Program-made: the position numbers and the translations under genes
NCBI RefSeq assembly: GCF_019793465.1
Contig: NZ_JAILYJ010000017.1
Location: 1 to 64,000 of the forward strand
DNA from: Rhizobium croatiense
GTDB lineage: Bacteria > Pseudomonadota > Alphaproteobacteria > Rhizobiales > Rhizobiaceae
DNA: 64,000 bases
Direction of reading: 5' to 3'
The notes under the pieces: model-generated
Database searches by the model: none
Told to the model about the DNA's origin: nothing
The model's input: the letters and a program-made list of their open reading frames with translations, nothing else
In this document: in pieces, positions 8,134 through 16,299 of the stretch
Position numbering within the stretch: the stretch's first letter is position 1
Layout: every line of letters starts with the position of its first letter

Positions 8134-8766
8134 TTACGCCAGCGCGATCTCCAGCGTCACATCGGCCGGGCGGCGGTTTTCGAGGATCAGCCTTCCGTTC
8201 GGCAGGTCGTTGCCGTAGACCTTGGCGCTGGCCGCTTCTTCGCTGAGATTATAGCCGCGCCAGCGTTCCCAGAGGCGCTCCTCGAGCACTTCGATCGGCG
8301 GCGCCAGCATGATGGTGAAATCGAAGATGCCGTCGAGTTCGGCCCATTTGCCCTGGGTGAACAGCAGATAATTGCCTTCGACGATGATGAAGCGATCCTT
8401 GGGATCGATCGGCCGGGCCGAGGCAATGGCGAGTTCGCGCGCGCGGTCGAAGACCGGCACCAGCACCTCCTGATCGGCCGGCCTGACGGCGCGGACGATG
8501 TCGAGGAAGCCGCGGACATCGAAGGTTTCGGGAATGCCCTTGCGGGCCAGCAGGCCGCGTTCGATCAGGATGGCATTGTCCATGTGGAAGCCATCCATCG
8601 GCAGGACCGCAGCACTTTCGCCCTTGGCTTTCAGCGCCGTCGCCAGATTGTCGGCCATGGTCGATTTGCCCGAACCCGGCGGCCCGGCAATGCCGATCAG
8701 GAATCTTCTAGCATCGCCGGCGCGGTTAAGAACCTCGCCGGCGATTTCGTCGATGCGTGCACTCAT
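8134..8766 (-). CDS. frcK: FrcK-type P-loop kinase of the fructose operon
   Basis: 210-residue P-loop kinase of the uridine/pantothenate kinase-like class, with Walker A GIAGPPGSGKST at residues 25-36 and PMDGFHMDN, where the family binds its substrate. Its start overlaps the end of frcA by 4 bp, so it is translationally coupled to the fructose ABC transporter. FrcK is known as an accessory product of the frcBCAK operon in rhizobia; its true substrate is not settled, and the main fructokinase here is probably frk. Confidence 0.85.
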   Translation of the reverse strand: MSARIDEIAGEVLNRAGDARRFLIGIAGPPGSGKSTMADNLATALKAKGESAAVLPMDGFHMDNAILIERGLLARKGIPETFDVRGFLDIVRAVRPADQEVLVPVFDRARELAIASARPIDPKDRFIIVEGNYLLFTQGKWAELDGIFDFTIMLAPPIEVLEERLWERWRGYNLSEEAASAKVYGNDLPNGRLILENRRPADVTLEIALA

Positions 8767-9545
8767 GCAGCAACGGGCTCCGTCGGCACCGCCTTGGCGC
8801 CGGTCATGAAGGCGACCGCGTCCGACATGGTGTATTCCTTCGGATTGATCACCGTCAGGCGCCGGCCGAGGCGGTGAATATGGATCCGGTCGGCCACTTC
8901 GAAGACATGCGGCATGTTGTGCGAGATCAGCACGATCGGCAGGCCGCGGGCGCGCACATCGAGGATCAGCTCCAGCACCTTGCGGCTTTCCTTGACGCCG
9001 AGCGCCGCGGTCGGCTCGTCCATGATGATGACCTTCGAGCCGAAGGCGGCGGCGCGGGCGACGGCGACACCCTGGCGCTGGCCGCCCGACAGCGTCTCCA
9101 CCGCCTGGTTGATGTTCTGGATGGTCATCAGGCCGAGTTCGGAAAGCTTGTTGCGCGCCAGCCTTTCCATCGCCGGCCGGTCGAGCATGCGGAACAGCGA
9201 ACCGAGCGGGCCCTTTTTGCGGATCTCGCGGCCGAGGAACATGTTGTCGGCGATCGAGAGCGCCGGCGACAGAGCGAGGTTCTGGTAGACAGTCTCGATG
9301 CCGGCCTCACGCGCTTCCATCGGCGAGCGGAAATGCACCTGCCGCCCTTCGAGCGTGATCACCCCCTCATCGGGCGTGACAGCGCCTGAAATCGCCTTGA
9401 TCAGCGAGGACTTGCCGGCGCCGTTATCGCCGATGACGGCGAGGATTTCACCCGGGTAGAGGTCGAAATCGGCATTGTCGAGCGCGGTCACGCGTCCATA
9501 GCGCTTGACGAGACCGCGGGCGGTGAGAATGGGTTCGACAGTCAT
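8763..9545 (-). CDS. frcA: Fructose ABC transporter, ATP-binding protein
   Basis: 260 residues with one nucleotide-binding domain: Walker A GDNGAGKSS at residues 39-47, signature LSGGQRQ at 152-158, Walker B VIIMDEP at 173-179 and switch His in LISHNMPHVF. CUT2 sugar importers often have a tandem domain; the single-domain form is characteristic of FrcA. ATG at 9545 lies 2 bp after frcC, and 27 further codons upstream are open but overlap frcC. It energises fructose, and probably ribose/mannose, uptake through FrcC. Confidence 0.93.
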   Translation of the reverse strand: MTVEPILTARGLVKRYGRVTALDNADFDLYPGEILAVIGDNGAGKSSLIKAISGAVTPDEGVITLEGRQVHFRSPMEAREAGIETVYQNLALSPALSIADNMFLGREIRKKGPLGSLFRMLDRPAMERLARNKLSELGLMTIQNINQAVETLSGGQRQGVAVARAAAFGSKVIIMDEPTAALGVKESRKVLELILDVRARGLPIVLISHNMPHVFEVADRIHIHRLGRRLTVINPKEYTMSDAVAFMTGAKAVPTEPVAA

Positions 9546-9547
9546 GA

Positions 9548-10612
9548 TCACACCGAAACCTTTCTGATCCACTGATCGATAGCGACGGCGGCGATGATCA
9601 GCACGCCCGTCAACAGGACTTTCCATTGCGGATCGGCGCCGAGCATGTTGAGGCCCATCGACACGACGCCGACGATCATGGCGCCGAAGAGGGTGCCGAG
9701 AATGGAGCCGCGGCCGCCGAAGAGCGAGATGCCTCCGATCACGGTCGCGGTGATCGCCTGGAGGTTATAATCGGTGACCGCCGAGGACGGCGAGATCGAG
9801 CCATTGCGGCCGATCGAAACCCAGGCGGCGAAGGCGGCGATGACGCCCGATATGGTGTAGACGGTGAGCAGCACCTTCTTGGTCTGAATGCCGGAGAGCT
9901 TGGCCGCCTCCGGATCGTCGCCCACCGCATAGACATGCCGGCCCCAGGCGGTGTGATTGAGCACATACCAGAGCAGCAGGACGAGCAACACCATGGCGAT
10001 GACGCCGAGGGTGAGCACAGCGGTTCCGAGCCTGAAGCTCATGGCGAAAAGATGCAGCAGCGGCGCCTGTGCGTCGACATCGGCGTCGCGGATCGTCTCA
10101 TTGGCGGAATAGATAAAATTCGTCGCCATGACGATATTCCAGGTGCCGAGCGTGACGATGAACGGCGGCAGCTTCATGAAGGCGACGAGGAAGCCGTTCA
10201 GCAAGCCGCAGAGACCGCCGACAAGCATGCCGGCTGCGACCGCGATCGGCGTCGGGATGCCATAGGTGATGGCGACATTGCCCATGATGACGGCCGAGAT
10301 CACCATGATGACGCCGATCGAAAGATCGATGCCGGCCGTCAGGATGACCAGCGTCTGGGCGGCACCCAGAATGCCAACGATGGCGATCTGCTGCAGGATC
10401 AGTGTCAGGGTGTAGGACGAGAAGAAGCGTCCGCCGATCGTTGCCCCGAAGATGATGATCGCCAGCACCAGCACGATCAGCGGCACGGCGGCCGGCGTCG
10501 AGTGCAGAAAATGCTGGGCGCGCTTGATCAGCGGGACGTTCTGGTGCTCGAAGGAGGCGACGTTCTTGTCGCTGCCGTCGAGAACGCGTTCGAATTCCTG
10601 TGCTCCGGTCAT
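9548..10612 (-). CDS. frcC: Fructose ABC transporter, permease
   Basis: 354-residue integral membrane protein of the RbsC/FrcC family, with about ten helices after a 45-residue cytoplasmic N-terminus. The family loop with GGRGSILGTLFGA is near residue 310. ATG at 10612 follows a strong GGAGGAGG. It is the membrane channel for FrcB-delivered sugar. A strong hairpin between frcB and this gene (10714-10745) may lower its expression relative to the binding protein. Confidence 0.94.
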   Translation of the reverse strand: MTGAQEFERVLDGSDKNVASFEHQNVPLIKRAQHFLHSTPAAVPLIVLVLAIIIFGATIGGRFFSSYTLTLILQQIAIVGILGAAQTLVILTAGIDLSIGVIMVISAVIMGNVAITYGIPTPIAVAAGMLVGGLCGLLNGFLVAFMKLPPFIVTLGTWNIVMATNFIYSANETIRDADVDAQAPLLHLFAMSFRLGTAVLTLGVIAMVLLVLLLWYVLNHTAWGRHVYAVGDDPEAAKLSGIQTKKVLLTVYTISGVIAAFAAWVSIGRNGSISPSSAVTDYNLQAITATVIGGISLFGGRGSILGTLFGAMIVGVVSMGLNMLGADPQWKVLLTGVLIIAAVAIDQWIRKVSV

Positions 10613-10713
10613 GGTTCCTCCTCCGCATCCGCGCGCCGAACCCGCGCGGAGGCCGTCACTCCTGTTCATCCGTTCGTTGCTTAGCCGGCGGAGTAACGGC
10701 ACATCGTCCGTCC

Positions 10714-10745
10714 AAAACGGCCGGGGATCAAGCCCCGGCCGTTTT
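10714..10745 (-). terminator. Hairpin between frcB and frcC
   Basis: AAAACGGCCGGGG and CCCCGGCCGTTTT form a 13-bp perfect stem with a 6-base loop, ending in TTTT on the minus strand. It lies 20 bp past the frcB stop. It can act as a partial terminator or 3'-end stabiliser, which would yield much more binding protein than permease. Confidence 0.75.
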
Positions 10746-10764
10746 CCGATTCAAAAGCGCGGGC

Positions 10765-11784
10765 TTAGCCCCAGCACTTGTCCGTGCCTTCCTTGGTGTC
10801 GATCGACTTGACGCCTGAAACCGGCTTGTCGGTGACGAGCGAGACGCCGGTGTCGAAGAAGGACTTGCCTTCCGTCGGCTTCGGCTTCTCACCGCTATCG
10901 GCGAACTTCTTGATCGCCTCGATGCCGAGCGACGCCATCAGCAGCGGGTATTGCTGCGAGGTGGCGCCGATGACGCCTTCCTGGACCGACTTGACGCCCG
11001 GGCAGCCGCCGTCAACCGAGACGATCAGCACGTTCTTTTCCATGCCGACAGCCTTCAGCGCCTGATAGGCGCCGACAGCGGCCGGCTCGTTGATCGTGTG
11101 GATGACGTTGATGCCAGGATCCTTCTGCAGAAGGTTTTCCATGGCCTTGCGGCCGCCTTCCTCGTTGCCGTTGGTCACGTCATGGCCGACGATGCGCGTG
11201 TCGTCTTCGTCGCCGATCTTGTCCGGGTTCTTCGGGTCGATCCCGAAGCCCATCATGAAGCCCTGGTCGCGCAGGACGTCGACCGTCGGCTGCGACGGCG
11301 TCAGGTCGAGGAAGCCGACCTTGGCGTCCTTGGCCTTGTCGCCTAGCGTTTCCTTGGCCCACTGGCCGATCAGCTTGCCGGCGAGCAGGTTGTCGGTGGC
11401 GAAGGTGGCGTCGGCGGCATCGGCCGGCTCGAGCGGCGTGTCGAGCGCGATGACCAGCACGCCGGCATCACGCGCCTTCTTGACCGAAGAGACGATACCC
11501 TTGGTGTCCGAGGCGGTCAGCAGAATGCCCTTGGCGCCGTCGGCGATGCAGCTTTCGATCGCCGCAACCTGGCTTTCGCTGTCACCGTCGACCTTGCCGG
11601 CATAGGACTTCAGCGAAACGCCGAGTTCCTTGGCCTTGGCCGTCGCACCTTCCTTCATCTTGACGAAGAAGGGATTGGTGTCGGTCTTGGTGATGAGGCA
11701 GGCGGAAACGTCGGCGGCCATGGCCGGCGCGGAAAAGGCGACGCCGACTGCGAGCGCGCCGAAAGCGAGAACTGATTTCTTCAT
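10765..11784 (-). CDS. frcB: Fructose ABC transporter, periplasmic binding protein
   Basis: 339 residues. The Sec signal peptide MKKSVLAFGALAVGVAFSA..AMA is cleaved near residue 23-24. A periplasmic-binding-protein-like I fold of the ribose/fructose type follows, with VDGGCPGVKSVQEGVIGA near the hinge. ATG at 11784 follows GGGAGGAG; the open frame upstream lacks coding character. It is first in the frcB-C-A-K operon and divergent from the ROK regulator frcR. Confidence 0.94.
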   Translation of the reverse strand: MKKSVLAFGALAVGVAFSAPAMAADVSACLITKTDTNPFFVKMKEGATAKAKELGVSLKSYAGKVDGDSESQVAAIESCIADGAKGILLTASDTKGIVSSVKKARDAGVLVIALDTPLEPADAADATFATDNLLAGKLIGQWAKETLGDKAKDAKVGFLDLTPSQPTVDVLRDQGFMMGFGIDPKNPDKIGDEDDTRIVGHDVTNGNEEGGRKAMENLLQKDPGINVIHTINEPAAVGAYQALKAVGMEKNVLIVSVDGGCPGVKSVQEGVIGATSQQYPLLMASLGIEAIKKFADSGEKPKPTEGKSFFDTGVSLVTDKPVSGVKSIDTKEGTDKCWG

Positions 11785-11920
11785 GAACTCCTCCCAGAGT
11801 TTGCCGGCGCCGCCCGTGCGGGCCGGAATTTTCGAGATGTGACACTTCGCTTCGGTCGCTGCCGCTTCCGAAGCCGCCTCGTGCCCTTGACGAGGGCAAT
11901 TAAGAGCGAAAGAAATCGGC

Positions 11921-11954
11921 TTGTCAATAAATAAATCCAATTGAATTATTAATT
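11921..11954. promoter_or_regulatory. AT-rich inverted repeat between frcB and frcR
   Basis: AATAAATAAAT (11926-11936) and ATTATTAATT (11945-11954) are approximate inverted repeats around CCAATTGA, in an otherwise GC-rich gap. ROK-family repressors typically bind AT-rich dyads, so this is a candidate FrcR site controlling both divergent units. It is supported by position only. Confidence 0.4.
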
Positions 11955-12111
11955 CGATGTGGCATGCTCAATCGCATTAGGATGTACGGCATTGCGCCTT
12001 TTCAAACGCAGAGAAGGCCGCCGTACCGCTTTCAGCTGCTGCGTAATCCCCCTTGGATCGCTTCCGATCCGGGGGAACCATGCAAGAGGCCAACGCTCGG
12101 GAGGAGCGGCC

Positions 12112-13359
12112 ATGTCGTCTTTGGATGGGCCGGAACACACACCGGTCCCGCCGCCCATTCTCAATCCGGCCGGGGGCGCGAACCAGGTCAGGGTGCGCGC
12201 CTATAACGAACGGCTCGTGCTGTCGCTGGTGCGCCTCTACGGCGCGTTGTCGAAGGCCGATATCGCGCGCCGCAGCGGGCTGTCGGCGCAGACCGTCTCG
12301 GTCATCATGCGGGTGCTGGAAAAAGAAGGGCTGCTGTCGCGCGGGGCGCCGGTGCGCGGCCGGGTCGGCCAGCCGTCGATCCCGATGCATCTCAACCCCG
12401 ACGCCGTCTATTCCTTCGGCCTCAAGATGGGCCGGCGCAGCGCCGATCTGGTACTGATGGATTTCGTCGGCCGCATCCGCATGCAGCTGCACCAGACCTA
12501 TGCCTATCCGCTGCCGCACGAAATCCTCGCCTTCGTCACGGCTGGCATCGAGGAGATCGAAAGCCGGCTCGACGACAAGCAGCGCGGCCGCATTGCCGGC
12601 CTCGGCATCGCCGCCCCGTTCGAGCTGTGGAACTGGGCCGAGGAAGTCGGCGCACCGCCCGGTGCCATGGAGGTCTGGCGGGATGTCGACCTGCAGGCCG
12701 ATATCGCCGCGCGTGTCTCCCATCCTGTTTTTCTGCAGAACGATGCGACCAGCGCCTGCGGCGCCGAGCTCGTCTTCGGCGTCGGCCCCTCCTATCCCGA
12801 CTTCGTCTATTTCTTCATCGGCTCCTTCATCGGCGGCGGCATCGTGTTGAATTCGGCGATCTTTTCCGGCCGTACCGGCACGGCGGGCGCCATCGGACCG
12901 CTGCCCGTGCGCGACAGGAACGGCGAAACCAAGCAGCTGCTCGAGATCGCCTCGATCTTCGTATTGGAAAACATGCTGCGCGAACGCGGCATCGATCCCG
13001 AGCCGCTGTGGTATTCCGCCGACGACTGGGTGGATTTCGGCGAGCCGATGGAGATCTGGATCCAGGATAGCGCCAAGGCGCTGGCCCAGGCGATCGTCGC
13101 GGCCGCCTCGATCGTCGATTTCAGCGCTGCCGTCATCGACGGCGGCTTTCCCCATTGGGTGCGCAGCCGCGTCGTGCAGGCGACGATCGACGAAGCCGCC
13201 AAGCTCGACCTGCAGGGCGTCGTCATGCCGGAGATCATTGAGGGCGCTGTCGGCGCGCAGGCCCGCGCCATCGGCGGCGCCAGCCTGCCGATCTTTGCGC
13301 GTTACCTCACAGACCAGAACGTACTCTTCAAGGAGGTAGACCATGCTGAAGGGACTTGA
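12112..13359 (+). CDS. frcR: ROK family transcriptional regulator of the fructose operon
   Basis: 415 residues. An N-terminal winged helix-turn-helix (LSKADIARRSGLSAQTVSVI, about residues 44-63) is followed by a ROK sugar-kinase-like domain with FFIGSFIGGGIVLN-type glycine motifs. No intact CxCGxxGCxE zinc motif is visible, so the ROK domain is of the divergent regulatory kind. ATG at 12112 follows GGGAGGAGC. It is divergent from frcB and overlaps the next gene by 17 bp, so the two are co-translated. It probably represses frcBCAK until sugar is present. Confidence 0.88.
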   Translation: MSSLDGPEHTPVPPPILNPAGGANQVRVRAYNERLVLSLVRLYGALSKADIARRSGLSAQTVSVIMRVLEKEGLLSRGAPVRGRVGQPSIPMHLNPDAVYSFGLKMGRRSADLVLMDFVGRIRMQLHQTYAYPLPHEILAFVTAGIEEIESRLDDKQRGRIAGLGIAAPFELWNWAEEVGAPPGAMEVWRDVDLQADIAARVSHPVFLQNDATSACGAELVFGVGPSYPDFVYFFIGSFIGGGIVLNSAIFSGRTGTAGAIGPLPVRDRNGETKQLLEIASIFVLENMLRERGIDPEPLWYSADDWVDFGEPMEIWIQDSAKALAQAIVAAASIVDFSAAVIDGGFPHWVRSRVVQATIDEAAKLDLQGVVMPEIIEGAVGAQARAIGGASLPIFARYLTDQNVLFKEVDHAEGT

Positions 13360-13819
13360 TCCGCTGTTGAGCCCGGAGTTGCTTTTCACGCTTCGGGCGA
13401 TGGGCCACGGCGACGAGATCGCCATCGTCGACGGCAATTATCCCGGTGTCGAACATGCCCGCCGGCTGATCCGGCTCGACGGCCACCGTCTCATTCCGGT
13501 GCTCAACGCCGTGCTCAGCGTGCTGCCGATCGACGATTTCGTGCCCGAGGCGATTTTCCGCTCGACCGTCAAGGCCGAGCGCGACAAGCTCGATCCGGTG
13601 CATGAGGAGATGATCGACTGCTGTGCGCTGCACGAGCCGCACCGGCAGGTGGTGCCGCTCGTCGGCCAGGATTTCTACGGCCGGGTGCGGGCCGCCCATG
13701 CGCTGATCCAGACCAGCGAGCCCAGGCTCTATGCCAACATCATCCTGCGCAAGGGCGTGATCTATCCGAAAGAGCCGGGCGCACAGTCGGCGGCCGGGGT
13801 GGATCCGTTCGTCTACTAG
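13343..13819 (+). CDS. RbsD/FucU-family sugar mutarotase
   Basis: 158 residues. The family start MLKGLDPLLSPELLFTLRAMGHGDEI contains the conserved His of RbsD/FucU mutarotases (quoted part: LRAMGHGDEI), and the end ALIQTSEPRLYANIILRKGV is the family's conserved C-terminal strand. It should interconvert pyranose/furanose or anomeric forms of an imported sugar. It overlaps frcR and is co-translated with it. A degenerate second copy of its 3' end lies at 20602-20726, 6.9 kb away. Confidence 0.88.
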   Translation: MLKGLDPLLSPELLFTLRAMGHGDEIAIVDGNYPGVEHARRLIRLDGHRLIPVLNAVLSVLPIDDFVPEAIFRSTVKAERDKLDPVHEEMIDCCALHEPHRQVVPLVGQDFYGRVRAAHALIQTSEPRLYANIILRKGVIYPKEPGAQSAAGVDPFVY

Positions 13820-14111
13820 CCAAGAGTCTGGTTCCTGCCGTGCAAGCCACGATAGCCTTCGCTGCGCGGCTGAGTAGGCGCGTGGCGCTCCCCAACCCGT
13901 GCTGATCCCGCCACGCCGGAGATGCTAAAGCTGCCGATCCGGCCAGCCGCGGCCGTCCGCATTCCCACACCCTAGTGGCCGCGCCAGTATCGATGATCTC
14001 GTTGAAGAGGCGACCATGTGATGGGCTCCTGATCGATGGGTACGTCTGGCACGGGCCGGTGTGAGCTGATGTCGAACGCCAATCCGATGCGCCAGCAGCA
14101 GCCACGGATGG

Positions 14112-14136
14112 GGAACATTCCCGCGATAAGTCGGTT
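14112..14136 (+). promoter_or_regulatory. Candidate EcfG (general stress) promoter
   Basis: GGAAC (14112-14116), 16 bases, then GGTT (14133-14136). This is one base from the alphaproteobacterial general-stress consensus GGAAC-N16/17-CGTT. It lies 29 bp before the manganese-catalase start, leaving a short leader. The rest of the 345-bp gap (13820-14164) shows nothing recognisable. Confidence 0.45.
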
Positions 14137-14164
14137 AGTCGGCATCCAACCAGGAGGATGCGCA

Positions 14165-15433
14165 ATGTATCACCATGTAAAGAAGCTCATGTATACCGTT
14201 CGGGTTGACGAACCTGATCCAAAATTCGGCAATATGCTGCTTGAGCAGTTTGGTGGCGCAAACGGTGAACTTGCGGCGGCCATGCAATACTCTGTTCAAG
14301 GTTTGAATTGTGAGGATCCCGGTCGGAAGGATCTCCTGATGGACATCGGGACCGAAGAACTCAGTCACCTCGAGATCGTCGGGACTCTTGCGCGGATGCA
14401 CCTCAAGCCGCTGAAGTCAGTCAGAGAGGAGGCGGAAGCCGACCCGTTGATCGCCATTGCAGGCGGCGGTGGCGTGAACCTTTTCAATTCGATGGGAAAC
14501 CCCTGGACTGCCGATTATCTCAAAATAACGGGCGAGTTGGATGTGGATCTGCGAAGCAACATAGCCGCGGAGGCACGCGCCAAGATCGTCTACGAACGCC
14601 TGATCGACTTCTGCCGCGATCCCGGGACCAAGGATGCGCTGCAGTTCCTGATGACCAGAGAGATTACCCACATGCGTGCTTTCGCCCTGGCTCTCGAAAG
14701 CATGGGCAAGCCGCCGCTGAGCGTCGGCAGGATTGCGCCGACCGCAGGACTGGTCGATCAGTTCTTCAACGATTCCACGGGTGAAGGGTATTTAGGTGAG
14801 GTTGACACTCGCGGTCCATGGAATGAAGGAGAACCCTGGGAATTTGTCGAGGCGCCGGCCTTCCAGGATCTCCCGGGAGTCGAAAACGGGGGAATTGCAA
14901 TCCGCGCTCAAAGCGCCCCCCCTGAAGGGGCAGAAGCGATTCAGGAAGTCCTTGTGGATGAGCTCCGTGACCTCCTGCATGCGGAAAAGCAGCTGTTGAA
15001 GGCGCTCCCCAAGATGCAGAAAGCCGCACGCACTCAGCAGCTCCAGACCTTGCTGCGGAACCATCTTGTCGAGACAGAGGGGCAGGTCGAGCGCTTGAAC
15101 GAATGCCTGCGCATCCTTGGCACGTCGGCTCGTGCAAAGCCATGCAAGGGCATGGCCGGCCTGGTAGAGGAAGGCGAGGAAGTGATGGCGGAGGGCAAGA
15201 AAAAGAAAGACGCTCCCGCTGATCTGGCTTTGATCGGAGCGGCGTTGCGGGTGGAGCACTACGAGATTGCCGCTTACACCACCGCTCGCAATCTGGCACT
15301 CCAACTTGCGCAGCCGGCGGTCGCTCAATTGCTAACACTTTCGCTGGGTGAAGAGCAGAATGCGGGCCAATTGCTGGATCAGGTTGCCCAACCCCTGATG
15401 TCGGCGGCGAGAATGCCAATTAGCGTCCTCTGA
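14165..15433 (+). CDS. Manganese catalase fused to DUF892/YciF ferritin-like domain
   Basis: 422 residues in two ferritin-like parts. Residues 1-~220 are a non-haem manganese catalase; the dimanganese ligands can be placed at Glu35, Glu65, His68 (EELSH), Glu144 and His169 (REITH). After a linker, residues ~257-420 match the DUF892 (YciE/YciF) four-helix fold (DELRDLLHAEKQLLKAL ... VEHYEIAAY). Manganese catalases usually lack the second domain. ATG at 14165 follows AGGAGG; the open frame extends 43 codons upstream without coding character. It probably removes H2O2 in stressed cells. Confidence 0.88.
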   Translation: MYHHVKKLMYTVRVDEPDPKFGNMLLEQFGGANGELAAAMQYSVQGLNCEDPGRKDLLMDIGTEELSHLEIVGTLARMHLKPLKSVREEAEADPLIAIAGGGGVNLFNSMGNPWTADYLKITGELDVDLRSNIAAEARAKIVYERLIDFCRDPGTKDALQFLMTREITHMRAFALALESMGKPPLSVGRIAPTAGLVDQFFNDSTGEGYLGEVDTRGPWNEGEPWEFVEAPAFQDLPGVENGGIAIRAQSAPPEGAEAIQEVLVDELRDLLHAEKQLLKALPKMQKAARTQQLQTLLRNHLVETEGQVERLNECLRILGTSARAKPCKGMAGLVEEGEEVMAEGKKKKDAPADLALIGAALRVEHYEIAAYTTARNLALQLAQPAVAQLLTLSLGEEQNAGQLLDQVAQPLMSAARMPISVL

Positions 15434-15605
15434 CAGTTTAGTCCGCGGAGCAAGAAACGCGTGGCGGCCCCCTACGGGGTGGCAACGATCTAAAGCCGAT
15501 GTCCAGGGGCGCCTGCTTCGCGTCAATGATGCGCTGTGTGAGATGTTGTGCCGCCTGCGTGCAAGCGCATCTCCGCCACAGGGCCTGCTTTTGTTGACCG
15601 GCAAT

Positions 15606-15627
15606 ATTAATGATACACATCATCAAT
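15606..15627. promoter_or_regulatory. Palindromic operator upstream of the TetR gene
   Basis: ATTAATGAT (15606-15614), spacer ACAC, ATCATCAAT (15619-15627): 8 of 9 positions are symmetric. The left half, ATTAATGATAC, is repeated exactly upstream of the quinone-oxidoreductase gene at 18646-18656. Shared sites beside the regulator and the reductase operon point to one TetR regulon. Confidence 0.6.
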
Positions 15628-15688
15628 AACTTGAGCTATAATGACGGCTGACATCATAGTTTCAAATGGCCGTCGAAAGGATCGTGAC

Positions 15689-16270
15689 GTGCGGATCACG
15701 AAGGAAAAGAAGCAGGAAAACTACGACCGGATTATCGCAACGGCGTCAGAGCTGTTTCGCGAGCGCGGTTTCGATGGCGTCGGGGTGGCGGAATTGATGG
15801 AGCGCGCGGGGCTCACCCATGGCGGCTTCTACAATCACTTCCGCTCCAAGGAGGAGTTGATCGCGGAATCGACCGAGAATGGTTTGAGCGAGACCTTGCA
15901 GCGCTATGCCGGTTATGACGTCCTCGATGTCATGGAGCTTTATCTTGCACGCGAACACCGGGATGGGCGCGGCCAAGGGTGCACGGCCGCGGCACTGAGT
16001 TGCGATGCCGCTCGACAGCCTGAGGAAACCAAGGCCGTTTTCGCTGCCGGAATAGATAAGCTGGTGCGCGCGGTGGAGGGTGGCATTGCTCAACATCACG
16101 CTTCCGACGCCGGCGGGCGGGCGCAAGCCATCGCCATCCTCGCTCAGGCTGTTGGCGCAATCGTGCTTTCGAGGGCATGCCCGGACGATTCCCCGCTGGC
16201 GGACGAACTGCTCGACGCCTGCCGGACGGATTGTCGCGACGCGATCGAAAATCGGTCGCGCAAGCAATGA
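15689..16270 (+). CDS. TetR family regulator of the reductase cluster
   Basis: 193 residues from GTG at 15689, which follows AAAGGATC and yields the usual VRITKEKKQENYDRI start. An in-frame ATG at 15641 has no ribosome site. The HTH is about residues 28-50 (VAELMERAGLTHGGFYNHF), close to regulators of the LTHGGFYxHF subgroup that often control electrophile or quinone-reducing enzymes. It converges with the old yellow enzyme gene. Palindromes shared with the divergent-side promoter at 18633-18664 suggest that it represses both itself and the oxidoreductase operon. Confidence 0.85.
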   Translation: MRITKEKKQENYDRIIATASELFRERGFDGVGVAELMERAGLTHGGFYNHFRSKEELIAESTENGLSETLQRYAGYDVLDVMELYLAREHRDGRGQGCTAAALSCDAARQPEETKAVFAAGIDKLVRAVEGGIAQHHASDAGGRAQAIAILAQAVGAIVLSRACPDDSPLADELLDACRTDCRDAIENRSRKQ

Positions 16271-16292
16271 GGGCCGCGTATGCGCGGCCCTT
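16270..16292. terminator. Bidirectional terminator between TetR and old yellow enzyme genes
   Basis: AGGGCCGCG and CGCGGCCCT form a 9-bp perfect stem with loop TATG, followed by TATTGT. It fills the 30-bp space between two convergent genes. Confidence 0.7.
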
Positions 16293-16299
16293 ATTGTCT

